In this document: positions 23,861-35,339 of the stretch, one piece after another
How the letters are laid out: each line of letters starts with the position of its first letter
Numbering within the stretch: the stretch's first letter is position 1
Source of the DNA: Diploptera punctata
Taxonomy: Eukaryota; Arthropoda; Insecta; Blattodea; Blaberidae
Assembly (NCBI GenBank): GCA_030220185.1
Contig: JASPKZ010001296.1
Coordinates: forward strand, 35,001-99,000
DNA: 64,000 bases
Reading direction: 5' to 3'
Position numbers and translations under genes: made by a program
The notes under the pieces: model-generated
What the model was told of the DNA's origin: nothing
The model's database searches: none
What the model saw: the letters and a program-made list of their open reading frames with translations, nothing else

Positions 23861-24049
23861 ACAATTGGCCATAGAACACGAATTCAAACAGAAGACAATT
23901 GTGCAAGTAATTCTATGTAAAAAAATTGTATAATAAAGCATGTAGTATTACCTTCTTTGTGAGAGAGCATGCTGAAAATAAAACGTTATAAAAAATGACG
24001 GACAGATCGAAGGCGATAAATCAGACGAAAAATTACCTTGGTCGAAAAA

Positions 24050-25775
24050 GTGACTACCTTTCGCCGTTAAAATACAACCGTCAAGAAATGCGGATATATT
24101 CCAATGGGGAAAAATTTACCTGAGGTAAAATAGTCTCCCATGTATGTCTCCGAGCGGCGACTACTTGAGGGAATCCATGCCATATGCTCAAACACAAGAA
24201 CATGTTCCTAGGAACATGGAATGTTAGGGCATTATATAATAGCGGGGCGCTAGAGGTATTAAAGCGGGAATCACATAAATCACCCTTAAATATAGTCGCT
24301 TTACAGGAAGTTAGAAAGCCAGGATAAGGTAGTCAGGAATCAGTAGCTATACAAGACCTGCATTTGGAACGGATTTTTCAGTCCGATGTCGAATCTTTTC
24401 CGCTATCCGAGATATTAATTTTGTCAGCTATAGAATGAGACGTTATAATTCTATAGGGTAAAAGACATCACTTCGTAATCGTAAATGTACACGGTCTCAC
24501 ACATAATAAGGATGACAAAATCAAATAGGAGTTCTTTGAATAATTACAATATATATTTTATAGTCTATTACGATATCGTATAAAAATTATCTTACAATAT
24601 GTTGTAAAAGTGGGGCGGGAAGATATATGTAGGGCAACAATAGACAAATTCAATGTTCATGAAGATAGTAAAGGCAATGGGAATACATCAGTCACCTCTG
24701 CCACATCAAATAATCATATTGTAACGAGCACAGGATTCCAGCATAAGGGTATTCATAAATACATCTGGACGTCTCCAGATGGTGAAACTCGGAACCAGAT
24801 AGATCATGTATTAGTGGGCAGTATCATCATCGATGTTAGATCAGTTAGAGACACAGAATGCAATTTGGATCATCAACTGGTAAGGGTGAATATCTGACAA
24901 CGGCTGTCGCTTATGAGAAAAACAAACGCTAAATATGATTTTGAAAAAAATTGAATTAAAAAAAAACTTGAGAAATGATGAGCTGTGGAAAGAATACCAA
25001 ATCAATATTGCAAATAGATTTTGAATACCTGAATCTTCAGATGATAATATGGCAATCGAAGCAGGAACTGATACAAATTAACTATGGGAGGGTATATACT
25101 ATTAAATTGTTATTATTAGAAAGTGTAGGTTATTTAGAGGCATGATAATAAATGATTTTAGGAGGAATATGCCGATATTTAAAAGAAAAAAGAGAGAAAA
25201 CTGAATTGATTATACGAGCCAAATGAAGTAAATTTCCAATAATTTTATACTGGAAACCATTTGGTTATGAAAGATTAAACAGAGGTAAAATTTGAGGGAG
25301 AAGATTACTGATCTTACGATTAATCAAAAATAGGAACAGTGGAGAATTATATCAGTGAATTAGAACAGAGATGCGAGAGTTTGAGGCTAGAACAAACATA
25401 AATAAGCATAACATGAATATACGATTGTAGATTCCAGGATTATTTTAAATATATTTAATAGTTACTTTAATCTGCTATTAAATGTACATGCAGATTATGA
25501 TACTGAAGAGGATGAATTACGGACAGCAGAAATATTATTCACTGAACCTAGTCATTAGATATTGTTATGGCAATAGAAGAAATGAAGATGAGTAAAACAT
25601 CAGGCTGAAATGGGTTCCAGCAGAACGGATGAAATAAAGTGGAGAAATATTTATGAAGAAGATGCTTCTGTTGCTTAGTACAATTTCGGAAAAAGATCAT
25701 CTTCAAAATGAATGGAATCAATCGAATATCGTACCAATCTATAACAAAGAAGATGAATATCATTGCAACAAATAA
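24050..25775 (+). mobile_element. LINE-C copy, endonuclease to RT entry
   Basis: The APE-type endonuclease domain starts at about 24205 with FLGTWNVRALYN (catalytic N) and VALQEVRKPG (catalytic E). The 95-codon frame 24610-24897 carries GREDICRATIDKFNVHED, HKYIWTSPDGETRNQIDHVLV and LDHQLVRV, where the usual SDH reads LDH. RT entry is recognised at 25565-25760 as MAIEEMKMSKTSG and IVPIYNKEDEYH. About 150 bases upstream of the endonuclease look like the family's 5' UTR. The element is broken at about 25775. The endonuclease would nick target DNA for primed reverse transcription. Confidence 0.75.
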
Positions 25776-26484
25776 TGTGGTGTGCCGTGGTGACGTAAAA
25801 CTTACTGCCGTGACGTATAATATATATCCTCTGTGATAGTGGATACTGTATTCGTTGCTTTTTCCTTTCCTTCTTATTCATTCCTTTATCTTCCCCTCTT
25901 TGACCTCATCGGCGCGAGTTACGATGCGCCGAGACCAATGTCCGCGACGTGAAGTGATGTAGATCATTAGCAGTCCTGAGTTAAGTTTCGTTCCTGTAAG
26001 GTCGCCGGGATCGAGGGAAGATCCCTGGCCGAGAATATTTCAATTATGAGTTTAAAGAAGAAAGCTGTCGGAAGAACAATATTCCGTTGGAATGATTGCT
26101 GATATGAAGTATGAGTGCATTTAAACTTTTGTTAAGTTATATCGACAATTCATTGTTATTTTCTGTCCTTTATCTTTATATTCAATTATTTAGTAACGTG
26201 CTATAGAGCACGTTCCCAATCCTCTGATGATCAGAGTCTCTTATAACAAAAGTAGACCTAGTGACGGCGGTATAACCGTTTCATCAAGATACAGAGTAAA
26301 TGCTGTATCGTAATAGCGTTTGTCCAGAGGCCTAAGGTGGCAACCCCACTACTGGACTTGCTCACTTCAGGCCAGTAACCTGTTATGAGTACTTATCCTA
26401 CTAAAACGTCTCAAAGAAGATGTAAAAGAACTGCTCTAAACGATGATGACCCATGCATGTTAAAGGAGACGAATCGGAAAAATA
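25776..26484 (+). other. Possible 5' leader of the following LINE
   Basis: Less AT-rich than its surroundings, with GGTCGCCGGGATCGAGG and GAAGATCCCTGGCCG. A short frame from an ATG at about 26384 runs towards the endonuclease start. Its position suggests a LINE 5' UTR, but nothing in it is diagnostic. Confidence 0.35.
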
Positions 26485-28400
26485 ATGAATTTTATCACTT
26501 GGAACGTCCGCAGTATTACTCGTAATGCCGATCGATTTGAAGAATACTTAAATAAAAAAACATATAGCAGTATTATCAGAAACTAAGGGAAAATTAAAGG
26601 GTAAAAAAGAAACCAACAATTACATTCAAATCTATAGCAGAGTTGATAGAAATATCAGGACAAAAGCAAGCATAATGATTATGGTTCAAAAACCACTCAA
26701 ACAATTAATTCATGGTTCTATCTACTGGGACGAACGAAGAATCAAAACGTTCAGAGGATATGTAGATATTATTGGTTTTTATGCAACAGTAGAAGGTGCA
26801 GAAGATGAAAATATAAAATTCTATAAAAAATCGCAAAGTATCATGGATGAAATACCTAAATATAAATATTTATTACTTATGGGCGATTAAATGCACGCAT
26901 TGGCAACAACAAAAGAGAAACATGCATAGGCACACATGGAGAAAACACAATAAATAAAAATGGAGAAAGATTAACTGATTTTTCTGTGTATAATCATTTA
27001 AAAGTTATGAATAGTTACTTCAAACACATTGGCAGTCATAAATATACCTCGGATGCATGAGGACGAAGATAAATTACGTGATAGCAAATAAGAAAGTAGC
27101 AGATATTATACTAGACACGAGAGTATTCTGAGGTTTTGAAATCCAATCAGACCACCATCTGCTAGTTGCTTCAGCACGATTTCCTCCAAGATGGTATAAG
27201 AATACACCTACAAGGTGCAACAATTAAATGATCCTAGTATCCGGTGGCTTTACCAGAAGAGGTTATCAAACATACTCAACGTAGCAATTGGCAAAACTAT
27301 AGAAGAGGAATGGGCCAATCTAAAAATATTTTAAACACAGCAGCCAACGAAAGTATAGGAAGAACGAAGAGATGGACAAGAAGACATGGTTTACGGAAGT
27401 GGAATGAAAACCACGCCACTATTATTAATGATAAACGGGAAATATCGATATATAAAATATCTATCAACTAGAACACTTTCTGACGAAATAGATTACAAAC
27501 AGAAAGAGCAATAGCAAAAAGACAAGACAGACGATATCACAGAGCAAATTGGAATAATGTTGTTACCCAATTGGAAACGGACATCACAAGACCAAATACA
27601 AAATCATATAAAATCTTAAAGCAGTTAAATGGAGAGCTACATGAAAGAGTTAAACTAAATACATTTCCTTTAGAAATTTGGATAGAATGTTTTCAAAAGT
27701 TAGGGGAACAAAAAAAAAATTAAATATCCCAACTTCTAACAATAATTACATAGATGCTTTTACTTTAGAAGAATAAAATACAATACTCGTCCACTGCAAA
27801 AAAACGAACACCAGGTGAAGATGGTATTAACTTGGAATTATTTAAGTATGCCAGCTCTGCCTTTAACGACAGATTTGTAAATGTTTTATATATAATTTAT
27901 AATGAGGGCCCTCCAACAAAACGCTGGCAAAGAAGCTGTTTTAATTCCACTACACAAAAATGGAGATATAAATAACTGTGATAAATTCAGGGGAATAAAC
28001 CTTTTGGACTCAGGCTACAAAATATACACAAAGTTACTCAAATCAAAATTAACTAATTACTATGACAATTTATTAGATGAAGCGAAAAATGAATTCCGGA
28101 AAGGACGCTCCTCTACGGATGGATACTTCACTATTAAAATTCTAATAGAATAACACAGAGAGTTTATTACTGTAACACATATGACGTTTATTGACTTGAA
28201 GAATGCATTTTACAAAGTAAATAGAAACAAATTATTAGAAATCCTCAAATATGATATAATCCCAAGCCAACTGATAAAAGCTATATGTGATATTTGTAAG
28301 GAAAATTACATCCAAGACAAGAATGAAAAGACCAATTAATCAAGGAGTTAGAAAATGATGTGTTCTGGTCTTTGAATAATGCTATTCATTGTGATGGCAT
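26485..28400 (+). mobile_element. LINE-A-related copy, endonuclease and RT
   Basis: Starts MNFITWNVRSITRNADRFEE with the catalytic N of an APE endonuclease, then AVLSETKGKLKGKKE (catalytic E). The 71-codon frame 26675-26890 ends YLLLMGD, where a stop and frameshift break the GDFNARIG motif. RT: KTRTPGEDGINLELFKY (about 27800), PLHKNGDINNCDKFRGINLLDSGYKIY (27935-28030), FRKGRSSTDGYF, then TFIDLKNAFYKVNRNKL with the usual KAFD changed to NAFY. It ends at about 28400 without a 3' tail. It is the closest relative here of the RT fragment at 55031-55646. Confidence 0.75.
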
Positions 28401-28409
28401 TTCTTGAAA

Positions 28410-28610
28410 AATGTTCAGGAGATTTCCGGGATGAACATGGGCTACAGGAGAGTTGTGATACTCAATCTTACACCCTTAAAAATCGCCCTTTGAAGTGGAA
28501 TACACGAAAAAAGTAGCTCTTTGGACTCTTAAATGGCTTACGCTGCCTAAAGCATAAGAAACATACAAAATTAATGTACACAGAAATGAATATCTAAAAA
28601 AGCTGTAGAA
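28410..28610 (+). repeat. Dispersed repeat, copy 1
   Basis: Shares TTGAAAAATGTYCAGGAGAT, GAGAGTTGT(A/G)ATACTCAATC and CCCTTAAAAATC-type blocks with 32805-33065 in the same orientation. The two copies flank the SINE/palindrome nest on either side. Identity unknown. Confidence 0.65.
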
Positions 28611-28632
28611 AAAAAGTAATATATTTTTCTTT

Positions 28633-28740
28633 TACGGATAACTCACAATAACCATTTTTGTCTTTCATTGATACCAAGAGTCTCTTATCTCTTACGGATA
28701 AGTCACAATAACCATTTCTGTCTTTCATTGATACCAAGAG
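28633..28740. repeat. 60-bp tandem duplication
   Basis: Two units with ACGGATAASTCACAATAACC and CTTTCATTGATACCAAGAGTC, 60 bases apart and differing at a few positions. Confidence 0.85.
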
Positions 28741-28866
28741 TCCCGCGCTGTAGCCGAGTGATTGAGGCAAGAAGTCTTGCCGCAGAACTACGGGATTTAC
28801 GCTGATTCGAGTCTCCATGGGGGAAGACATTTTTCTTATGGAAATTCGGCCTGTATGGGACAGGTG
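28741..28866 (+). mobile_element. SINE type 3, 5' half
   Basis: A tRNA-like head: TAGCCGAGTGATTGAGGC (A box) and CTGATTCGAGTCTCC (B box), then CATGGGGGAAGACATTTTTC. It stops at GGGACAGGTG, where the 3.6 kb inverted-repeat element begins; the rest of the SINE resumes at 32511. The order and orientation of the two halves fit a single SINE interrupted by an insertion. Confidence 0.7.
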
Positions 28867-29197
28867 CACAGTGGGCCAGATATGAAATCTAACTGGAAAA
28901 GTACTATTTCCACTCACCCTCATAAATATATTTTTTTACCTCTAATATAATTGCTATTTGACGGTTCTTAACTTATCTGCAAAGGAGGGTAAAATTCTAA
29001 TGTTTATGAAGTTTTAATAAACATCAGAAGTTGCTGATGGTTAACAACTCATCTGGTTTATATCCCAGTTATGTTATTAGCGCTGCGAGTTCAAGTTCAG
29101 TGACCTACTCTTCTTATTCTAATGGATACTTCACCTCAAGGTTTGTAATTTTATTGATATATGTAATGTTTTTCTATATAACCAGATATTATGTTAA

Positions 29198-30507
29198 CAC
29201 ATTGGTGACCGACAGCTCTGCGTTGCACCCACCGCTGCTGGACCGGACATTTCTGTCAGTAGGGTGGACTTTTAAATTTTAAACCGCGCTAGCACAGTGT
29301 GGCTTTTACATCAATATATTTACAATCAATAACAATAATGCATAAGTAAATATTTATTAGTGTTCCCAGACCTTCTAGTAGAAATTGAGGGTTTGATAGC
29401 GTTGGAAACATTTCCCTTTATGTAAAGGCAAAGTGCAAAAGAGCATTTTCTTGTGTTCACTAAAATCGCGGCAAAGTTTTGAGGGTATTATTTTCTTTCC
29501 AATCACAGTTGGTGTTAATTTATTTTTCTTAATGTCTTAGCCTCCCTGGTGGGTCGTGAGGTGGTCTCCTAGAAGTGGTTTCTTTTCACTCTGTCTTTCC
29601 TCGTCTACCCTGTCATCTGTTCCTAATTTCACGACTGCCAAACAAGAGGCTGTTTCAAGCAAAAAACTTCTGTTTGACATTTTGCTGTTAGGATTTTGAA
29701 ATTTATAGACCCTGAAAGCATTAAAGAGTGTACAATTCAGGAGCCACAATAAAACTTTCTAGCACCATTTCACTATTTTTCTAAGGGTGGAGTAATATGA
29801 TAGGTACTGGTCAGCCCTGTCTACATCCTTCACATACTTGTTATATTGAAGTATTCAATAGGGCATTTTTACAACTTTACTCCTCCCACTCTCGTGTTGC
29901 CTGATGCAATGTGCTAACCATTCTTACGTCTCTTTTATCTTTCCATGTTTGTAGCAAAAGGTCCCCCCTTACTACAAAAACACTTTCTCCTGGTTTGAGT
30001 TTATTTCCTGCTTCCACGAATGATTTTGGAAGCCCTCTGTTAATCTTTATTGCTTCAGAAGCTCTCGTCTTTCTTTCGAGCAAATTTTCAGCTATAGCCA
30101 TACTATTATAATAATTATCCTGGTGGACATGATGCCACAGATATAAATTCGGCTCCAGAACGCAAAATAGAGTTTTTTTAATTTTTCCGCTCTGCAAAAT
30201 ATATTTACAGGTTACATACGTATCCCGTAATCGGCTAACTACCCGCACTAAAATTCCATATTTCACCAGCCGTCTGTCATAAAATTGTAAACAATTCTGT
30301 AAAGTAGGCAATTTCATAAAAAGAGAAGAGAGGGGTACAAATACAACTAAAATTTATTTCACAATGAGAAGAAACAAAATTGAATGCCTCATTCAAAAAC
30401 GAAGAGGCAGGGAAGCCTTAGAAAACGTAAAAACGGAAATCTCCGTGACCGGTCGTCTAGCGCTGGCCATTTAAACACGGAGATCTCCGTGGCCCGTCAC
30501 CAATGTG
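29198..30507 (-). mobile_element. piggyBac element with TTAA target duplication
   Basis: 1310 bases bounded by TTAA on both sides (29194-29197 and 30508-30511), with inverted ends CACATTGGTGAC. It lies in the left arm of the palindromic element; the matching position of the right arm (about 32142) has a single TTAA and no insert, giving the empty site. Its transposase is on the minus strand and lacks the N-terminal part, so this is an internally deleted copy. Subterminal palindromes such as CACGGAGATCTCCGTG (about 30477-30492) are present. Confidence 0.9.
29480..30317 (-). pseudogene. piggyBac transposase, C-terminal part (PGBD4-like)
   Basis: The 146-codon minus frame 29877-30317 reads GILVRVVSRLRDTYVTCKY, VLEPNLYLWHHVHQDNYYNS, INRGLPKSF, GESVFVVRGDLLLQTWKDKRDVRM and STLH, the RNase H-like catalytic core of PGBD4-type transposases. 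The HQDNYYNS block contains the second conserved D and the WKDKRDV block the third. The 70-codon frame 29537-29749 adds WLLNCTLFNAFRVYK. A stop lies at the end of THQGG. The N-terminal region and first catalytic D are missing. The enzyme would excise and insert at TTAA; here it is inactive. Confidence 0.85.
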
Positions 30508-31297
30508 TTAAATACATGTGGAATCATAACTTCTGTGCACTAAAAAATTTACACAATCATCTTATTTTATATTGAGCTACTAAGAAAACAGATCTGAACA
30601 GTACTCATTTTAGTTATAATATAGAGTGATTTGTGGATTTTAATATCCGCACAATAACATGTGTGCAAACTATTGCGATTTTTAATTAGCGTTCTCATTA
30701 CAGGAGGCAGCCATCAACTGAGGCCTACCGTTACGCGCAGAGAATATTTGTTTGACTTAGTATGGAAAAAAGTGTTAGATAGGGGCAATAAGTTATCACA
30801 CAGTAAACGAATTAGGGTAGCAGATGTTTTAAATTATATTAAAAATCAGTATTTTTTTGAAAACCGATTTTCTCAAACGTACGAAGTTGTGTGCGAAAAA
30901 AAAAAGTTCTAAAGAAATATTCTTTTTGGCTAGGAGTGGATGTTAACTTTCCCGTTATTAAGAATTAATTTAGAACAATGACAGTCGTTGGAAAATTCTG
31001 TTCCAACTGCTTATGGAATTGGAAGACTCAAAGTGAGTTTGGAAGAGGCTGGAATAAAAGAAATGTTCACTTGAACAAGAATTCTCTCGCGATGAACTTG
31101 CTCTTGCAACAGAAATATCTATTTGGTCATATGGTAAACAGGATACTGCTGATGCTTTAAAGACATTACACAAAAACCCACAAAAATAGATTCAAAATAA
31201 TAAATAAAATTGCATATCACACCGCGCAACTCCCCTATCTCCAACTTCGGACGAACCATTGTATTTTTTGATATTAAATTGTCAATATATTAACAGG

Positions 31298-31545
31298 AGG
31301 TTGTAATATGTTATTCACCCTATAATGCTCCTAGGAGAATACCAGCTAGAGGTTGTAATATGTTATTCACCCTATAATGCTCCTAGGAGAATACCAGCTA
31401 GAGGTTGTAATATGTTATTCACCCTATAATGCTCCTAGGAGAATACCAGCTAGAGGTTGTAATATGTTATTCACCCTATAATGCTCCTAGGAGAATACCA
31501 GCTAGAGGTTGTAATATGTTATTCACCCTATAATGCTCCTAGGGA
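31298..31545. repeat. 52-bp tandem array at the palindrome centre
   Basis: Five near-identical units with TTGTAATATGTTATTCACCC starting at 31301, 31353, 31405, 31457 and 31509. Each unit contains the palindrome CTCCTAGGAG. The near identity indicates a recent expansion compared with the diverged arms around it. Confidence 0.95.
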
Positions 31546-32510
31546 AGCAAATTTATTATGCTACCTTTCCCAAGACAGACATTTCTGCCGAAATATTTTT
31601 TTTTGTTTTTATTCCAACCTCTTCGAAATATATTTTGGGCCTTACAATTCCATAAGCAGATGGAACAGGATTTTCCAACCGCTATCAGGTTTCTAAATTC
31701 TTAATAACGGGAAAGTTTACATTTACTTTTAGCCAAGCAGAGTATTTCAGTAGAAATCGAACTTTTTTTTCTCGCACAACTTATTATGTTTAAGAAAATA
31801 GCTTTAAAAATTTTTTTTAATTTTTTTTAAACATTCTCTGAACATCCCCTAACTGTAATGTCTTAATAGAGAATCACTTATTGCGTCTATCGATCACTTT
31901 TCTTCATACATTAAATCAATCAATTCTCTGCGCGAAGATAAGACTCAGCTGCCGGTCGCCACCTCTAATAAAAAAGCTAATTATAAAAAAAGAAATAATT
32001 TTCACACATGTTATTGTGCGGGAATCGATGTCCATAAATCACTGTATAATCTAACTAAAATTTGTACTATTGTTCAGAACTGATTTTTTTTTTCGTAGCT
32101 CAATTTAAAGTAAAACGATTGTGTAAATTTTATGGTGTTTCGAAGGTATTATTCCACGTGTATTTAACAGAATATCTGGTTGTATAGAAACATGTTAAAT
32201 GTATCAATGAAAAGTACAAATCTTGAGGTAAAGTATTCATATAGAATAAGAAGAATAACTCACTGAACTTTAATGCAAAACGTATTTATTTTTACTGGTC
32301 GGTACACAACTGGGATGCGAACCAGATGAGTTCTTAACTATCGGCAACTTCCGATGTTTATATTGTCTACATACATTTTAGAACTCTACCCTCCTTTGCA
32401 GATAAGTGAAGAACAGTCATCTGGCAATAATTTTATAGTGAAGAAGGATGAATTAGCGAGAGCTAGTAAAATACTTTTTTCCTGCTAGATTTCATATCTG
32501 GCCCACTGTG

Positions 32511-32728
32511 ATGTGCTACCCAGCATCGTGAGGCATTTGGGTTGATACAATAAGTAGCGACTGCAGGTCGAGAATACCAGCTATAACGGCAGGATCCGAC
32601 ATGCTGACCACATGTCACCCTACACTCGCTAGATGATCATCTACCTCTGTGATTAACACATGTGGATGTGAGGCCAACGGCCGGCTGGTCAGCCTAAAGC
32701 CTTCTAGGCCTGTCGCGCTTTTAGTTTT
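32511..32728 (+). mobile_element. SINE type 3, 3' half
   Basis: Resumes the SINE cut at 28866: GTGCTACCCAGCATCGTGAGG, CAGCTATAACGGCAGG, CATGTGGATGTGAGGCC, GGCCGGCTGGTCAGCC, ending GCCTGTCGCGCTTTTAG. I recognise this order of blocks from a common insect SINE, from memory. Confidence 0.65.
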
Positions 32729-32804
32729 TTTATACCAAGAAGATCGGAATACGTAGATTCCCAGGCAAGCGTGCTTTGCCATACCGTTCACCCGATTGAG
32801 ATGG

Positions 32805-33065
32805 GGATTTTTGAAAAATGTCCAGGAGATTCCGTGAATGAAGATAGGCTATAAGAGAGTTGTAATACTCAATCATTTCACCCCTAAAAATCACCCTTTG
32901 CAGTGAAAAACGTAAAATGAAATCCCTATTTCGACGCTTAAATGGTTTAAGCTGCTTTAACCATAACAAATACACAAATTGATATACACAGAAGAGTAGA
33001 GTATAACAGCGCAATGCATGCTGGTGGTAAAATCGCATTAAAATTTATTTCGTAGTAGTAGCAGC
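32805..33065 (+). repeat. Dispersed repeat, copy 2
   Basis: Direct-orientation relative of 28410-28610, slightly longer on the right (GCATGCTGGTGGTAAAATCG). Confidence 0.6.
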
Positions 33066-33087
33066 GCACGCTGGGTATTCGTTAGTT

Positions 33088-33622
33088 AATAATAAAATAT
33101 TAGAACAAACTAACACAATTAACTATCTCGGATACCAAGTTACGTACAAAGAGGAAAACGATTTTAGTCAAAAAATTATAAAATTTAACAGAGTAACAGG
33201 AATTATAAATAATATTTCCAAGGCAAACACTGTACAGCAACACACGCGAACTAGAATTTACAAAACACTGGACAGACCCATATTATGTACGGCAGTAAGG
33301 CCTGGACAATTCGCAGAGTAGATGAACAAAGACTAAATGCGGCAGAAATGAAATTTATGGGGCATCTCAAGAACAGACTATGAAAGGAATTCTGAGATTC
33401 TCAAAGAATTATAAACAGAATCAGTCATGGAATATGTACAAAATACGGAAACAACTGGAATCGCACGTAGGAAGAATGAGCAGGACAAGAATACCACGTC
33501 AAATATTAATTTACCAGCCACCAGGCAACAGAACTTTGGGCAGACCCTTCAAACTTTGGATTGTGACCGTAACAGACCACTAGGTCTATCACATGAAAGG
33601 AAGAAGAAGAAGAAGTTAAGGA
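33088..33622 (+). mobile_element. LINE-A copy, thumb to 3' tail
   Basis: Translation gives TNTINYLGYQVTYKEENDF, NNISKANTVQQHTRTRIYKTL and, in the 67-codon frames 33380-33630, SHVGRMSRTRIPRQILIYQPP and GRPFKLW. It ends in GGAAGAAGAAGAAGAAG. Very similar to the LINE-A segments at 58405-58690 and 60632-60947. Confidence 0.8.
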
Positions 33623-33817
33623 GATGTTGAGTAATATAGAAGTGGTTCACTTCCGGAAAAATGAAATTTGTCTCTATTTTTTCCCCGGCTACAAACTCTG
33701 CTTAGAAGCTTGTGTGATACAAGCTAGATTTGAACTTAAAGATAGGTTTGGAAATAGAGAGATAACAATGAGGGATGTTGATACTGAGACCAGCGTAATG
33801 ATCCACGGGTACCATTC

Positions 33818-34605
33818 ATTTGATACAGTGGCATCTCATTACTATCAACTTTGTACAAAATTCTAACAAATATATTATTATCCACGCTTCATCCTTATAA
33901 TGACCAAGTAATAGATGATCATTTATGTGGATTTAGAAGAAAGAGGTGTACAACAGACCATATTTTTAATATGAGACAGATTTTAGAAAATAAATGGGAA
34001 TATAATGACTCTGTGTAACCACTAAATGTAGACATTAAAATGGCATATGGGTCAATTACGAGGGAGTATATATATATATATATATATATATAGTATCCTG
34101 GTGGAGTTTGGAATTCCTAAATCGTTAGTAAGACTTATAGGAATGTGCCTAAATGGCACATAGAGTAGGGTGCGTGTAGGAAACAGCTTTCGGATACTTT
34201 TGGAATTAACAATGGCTCAAAGAAAGGAGGACCATTACTTCCTCTACTGTTCAGTTTTGCACTAGAACATATCATTAAAACTTTAGAGGATGAAAAAGGC
34301 CTAAAACTCAATAATTTAAAAATCTGTTATTTTATGTTGATTATGTAATATTATTAGGCGGTAGCGTGGTGATATCAAGAACCAACACGCACACTCTATT
34401 GGCATCAATAAGAAATTGGTGTGTGGAAGCTTCTTGTGGGAAAACTAAAGGGAAAACGCCCAGTTGTTATGCCACGATTTGAGGGAAATAGATTACACAG
34501 ATGATGATTGGAAAGCTTCCCGGGATATAGATGTATGGAGAGCTTATATCCGCCCTGACGTGTACATACGGGTTCGATAGTGCCAGTAACTTAGTTAGTT
34601 TTATG
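33818..34605 (+). mobile_element. LINE-B copy, RT with internal deletion
   Basis: SGISLLSTLYKILTNILLS, DDHLCGFRRKRCTTDHIFNMRQILENKWEYND (33815-34015), then LVEFGIPKSLVRLIGMCLNG and SRVRVGN. A (TA)n run (34067-34092) interrupts the frame. After about 34400 the sequence jumps to the C-terminal tail (WKLLVGKLKGKRPVV), so most of the thumb is deleted. The 3' end GGGTTCGATAGTGCCAG followed by TTAGTTAG matches other LINE-B copies. Confidence 0.75.
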
Positions 34606-34733
34606 TATCTCAATCCTGCCGTTCCTTCAGTATTTTCCTCGTAATTTCATAAACGAGGAATCTCATTTAATAATACGAGTATATTCGTTAGTTCTCCAGA
34701 TTTCGTAAATAATCATTCAAAATTTTAGAGGAG

Positions 34734-34734
<1 letters not shown>

Positions 34735-34772
<38 letters not shown>
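34735..34772. repeat. (TA)n microsatellite
   Basis: About 38 bases of pure TA. Confidence 0.9.
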
Positions 34773-34775
<3 letters not shown>

Positions 34776-34819
34776 CTATATAGGAAAATTAATATAAAGT
34801 TAAAGTTTTAAATAAAAGT

Positions 34820-35295
34820 ATCGAGTAACTAAGTGCCACTATCAAACCAGTAGATTCATTGCAGCGCGGACATAAGCTCACTACGGTATATATTCCTATC
34901 TGTGCTATTATTTTCAAACCTTCTCTTGTATCCGCTACTACCCTCTAATAAGTGGGAAATGTTATACCCCCACTTCTCACGATTTCTTAGTCTTACCAAC
35001 CGGGTTTTATTTTACAGGTTTTATTGCACCAAGTAGTAAATGCCTCTCTTTACGTTTCGCATTCTTGACAAATGTCCTGCCCCATAGTATTCTATGGAAC
35101 TTAACTCTCTTTCTTATATCGGGTTTCCTATAAAGACCATGTTAGTTCATTGTTATGTAGTCTTCCCCTTTCCCTTGTCTGTTCATCTCTCTTTCATCCA
35201 ATAATGTTCATAAGGACTTTGTTCTCAAATATTTCTTACTCTTCTCACCTCCCTTAAAGTAAGGGTTCATGTTTCGCATTAATATAATATAACTG
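34820..35295 (-). mobile_element. LINE-B copy, C-terminal tail and 3' end
   Basis: The minus strand gives CETWTLTLREVRRVR, a broken FGPKRDE block, then GAGHLSRMRN and GELMSALQ. The 3' end TTTGATAGTGGCACTTAGTTAC lies at about 34825-34850. It faces the LINE-B copy at 33818-34605 tail to tail. Confidence 0.7.
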
Positions 35296-35297
35296 GT

Positions 35298-35326
<29 letters not shown>
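35298..35326. repeat. (TA)n microsatellite
   Basis: Short TA run with one break. Confidence 0.85.
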
Positions 35327-35329
<3 letters not shown>

Positions 35330-35339
35330 TTTTATTTGT

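Larger units (their letters stand above)
28867..32510. mobile_element. Inverted-repeat (palindromic) element splitting a SINE
   Basis: Ends in exact 23-bp terminal inverted repeats (28867-28889 and 32488-32510) starting CACAGTGGGCCAGATATG. The similarity continues inward: 28890-29193 plus 30512-31150 match the reverse complement of 31560-32487 (for example TCTGCAAAGGAGGGTA, CAAGRTTTGTA, CATAAGCAG(A/T)TGGAACAG), with about 400 bases between the arms. The left arm holds the piggyBac copy. Flanking bases AGGTG (left) and ATGTG (right) could be an imperfect target duplication. No transposase is recognised; the 83-codon frame 30661-30912 has no known domain. I cannot assign a superfamily. Confidence 0.7.

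Noticed and set aside
30661..30912. 83-codon ORF as a host or transposase gene
   Set aside because: It lies inside an arm of the palindromic element, with no recognisable domain, and the opposite arm does not keep the frame.
31298..31545. CRISPR-like array (52-bp spacing, near-identical repeats)
   Set aside because: The whole 52-bp period is conserved, with no variable spacers; it is a simple tandem repeat.
28867..32510. hAT assignment for the palindromic element
   Set aside because: The CAGTGG start is hAT-like, but no 8-bp target duplication can be found and no transposase is present.
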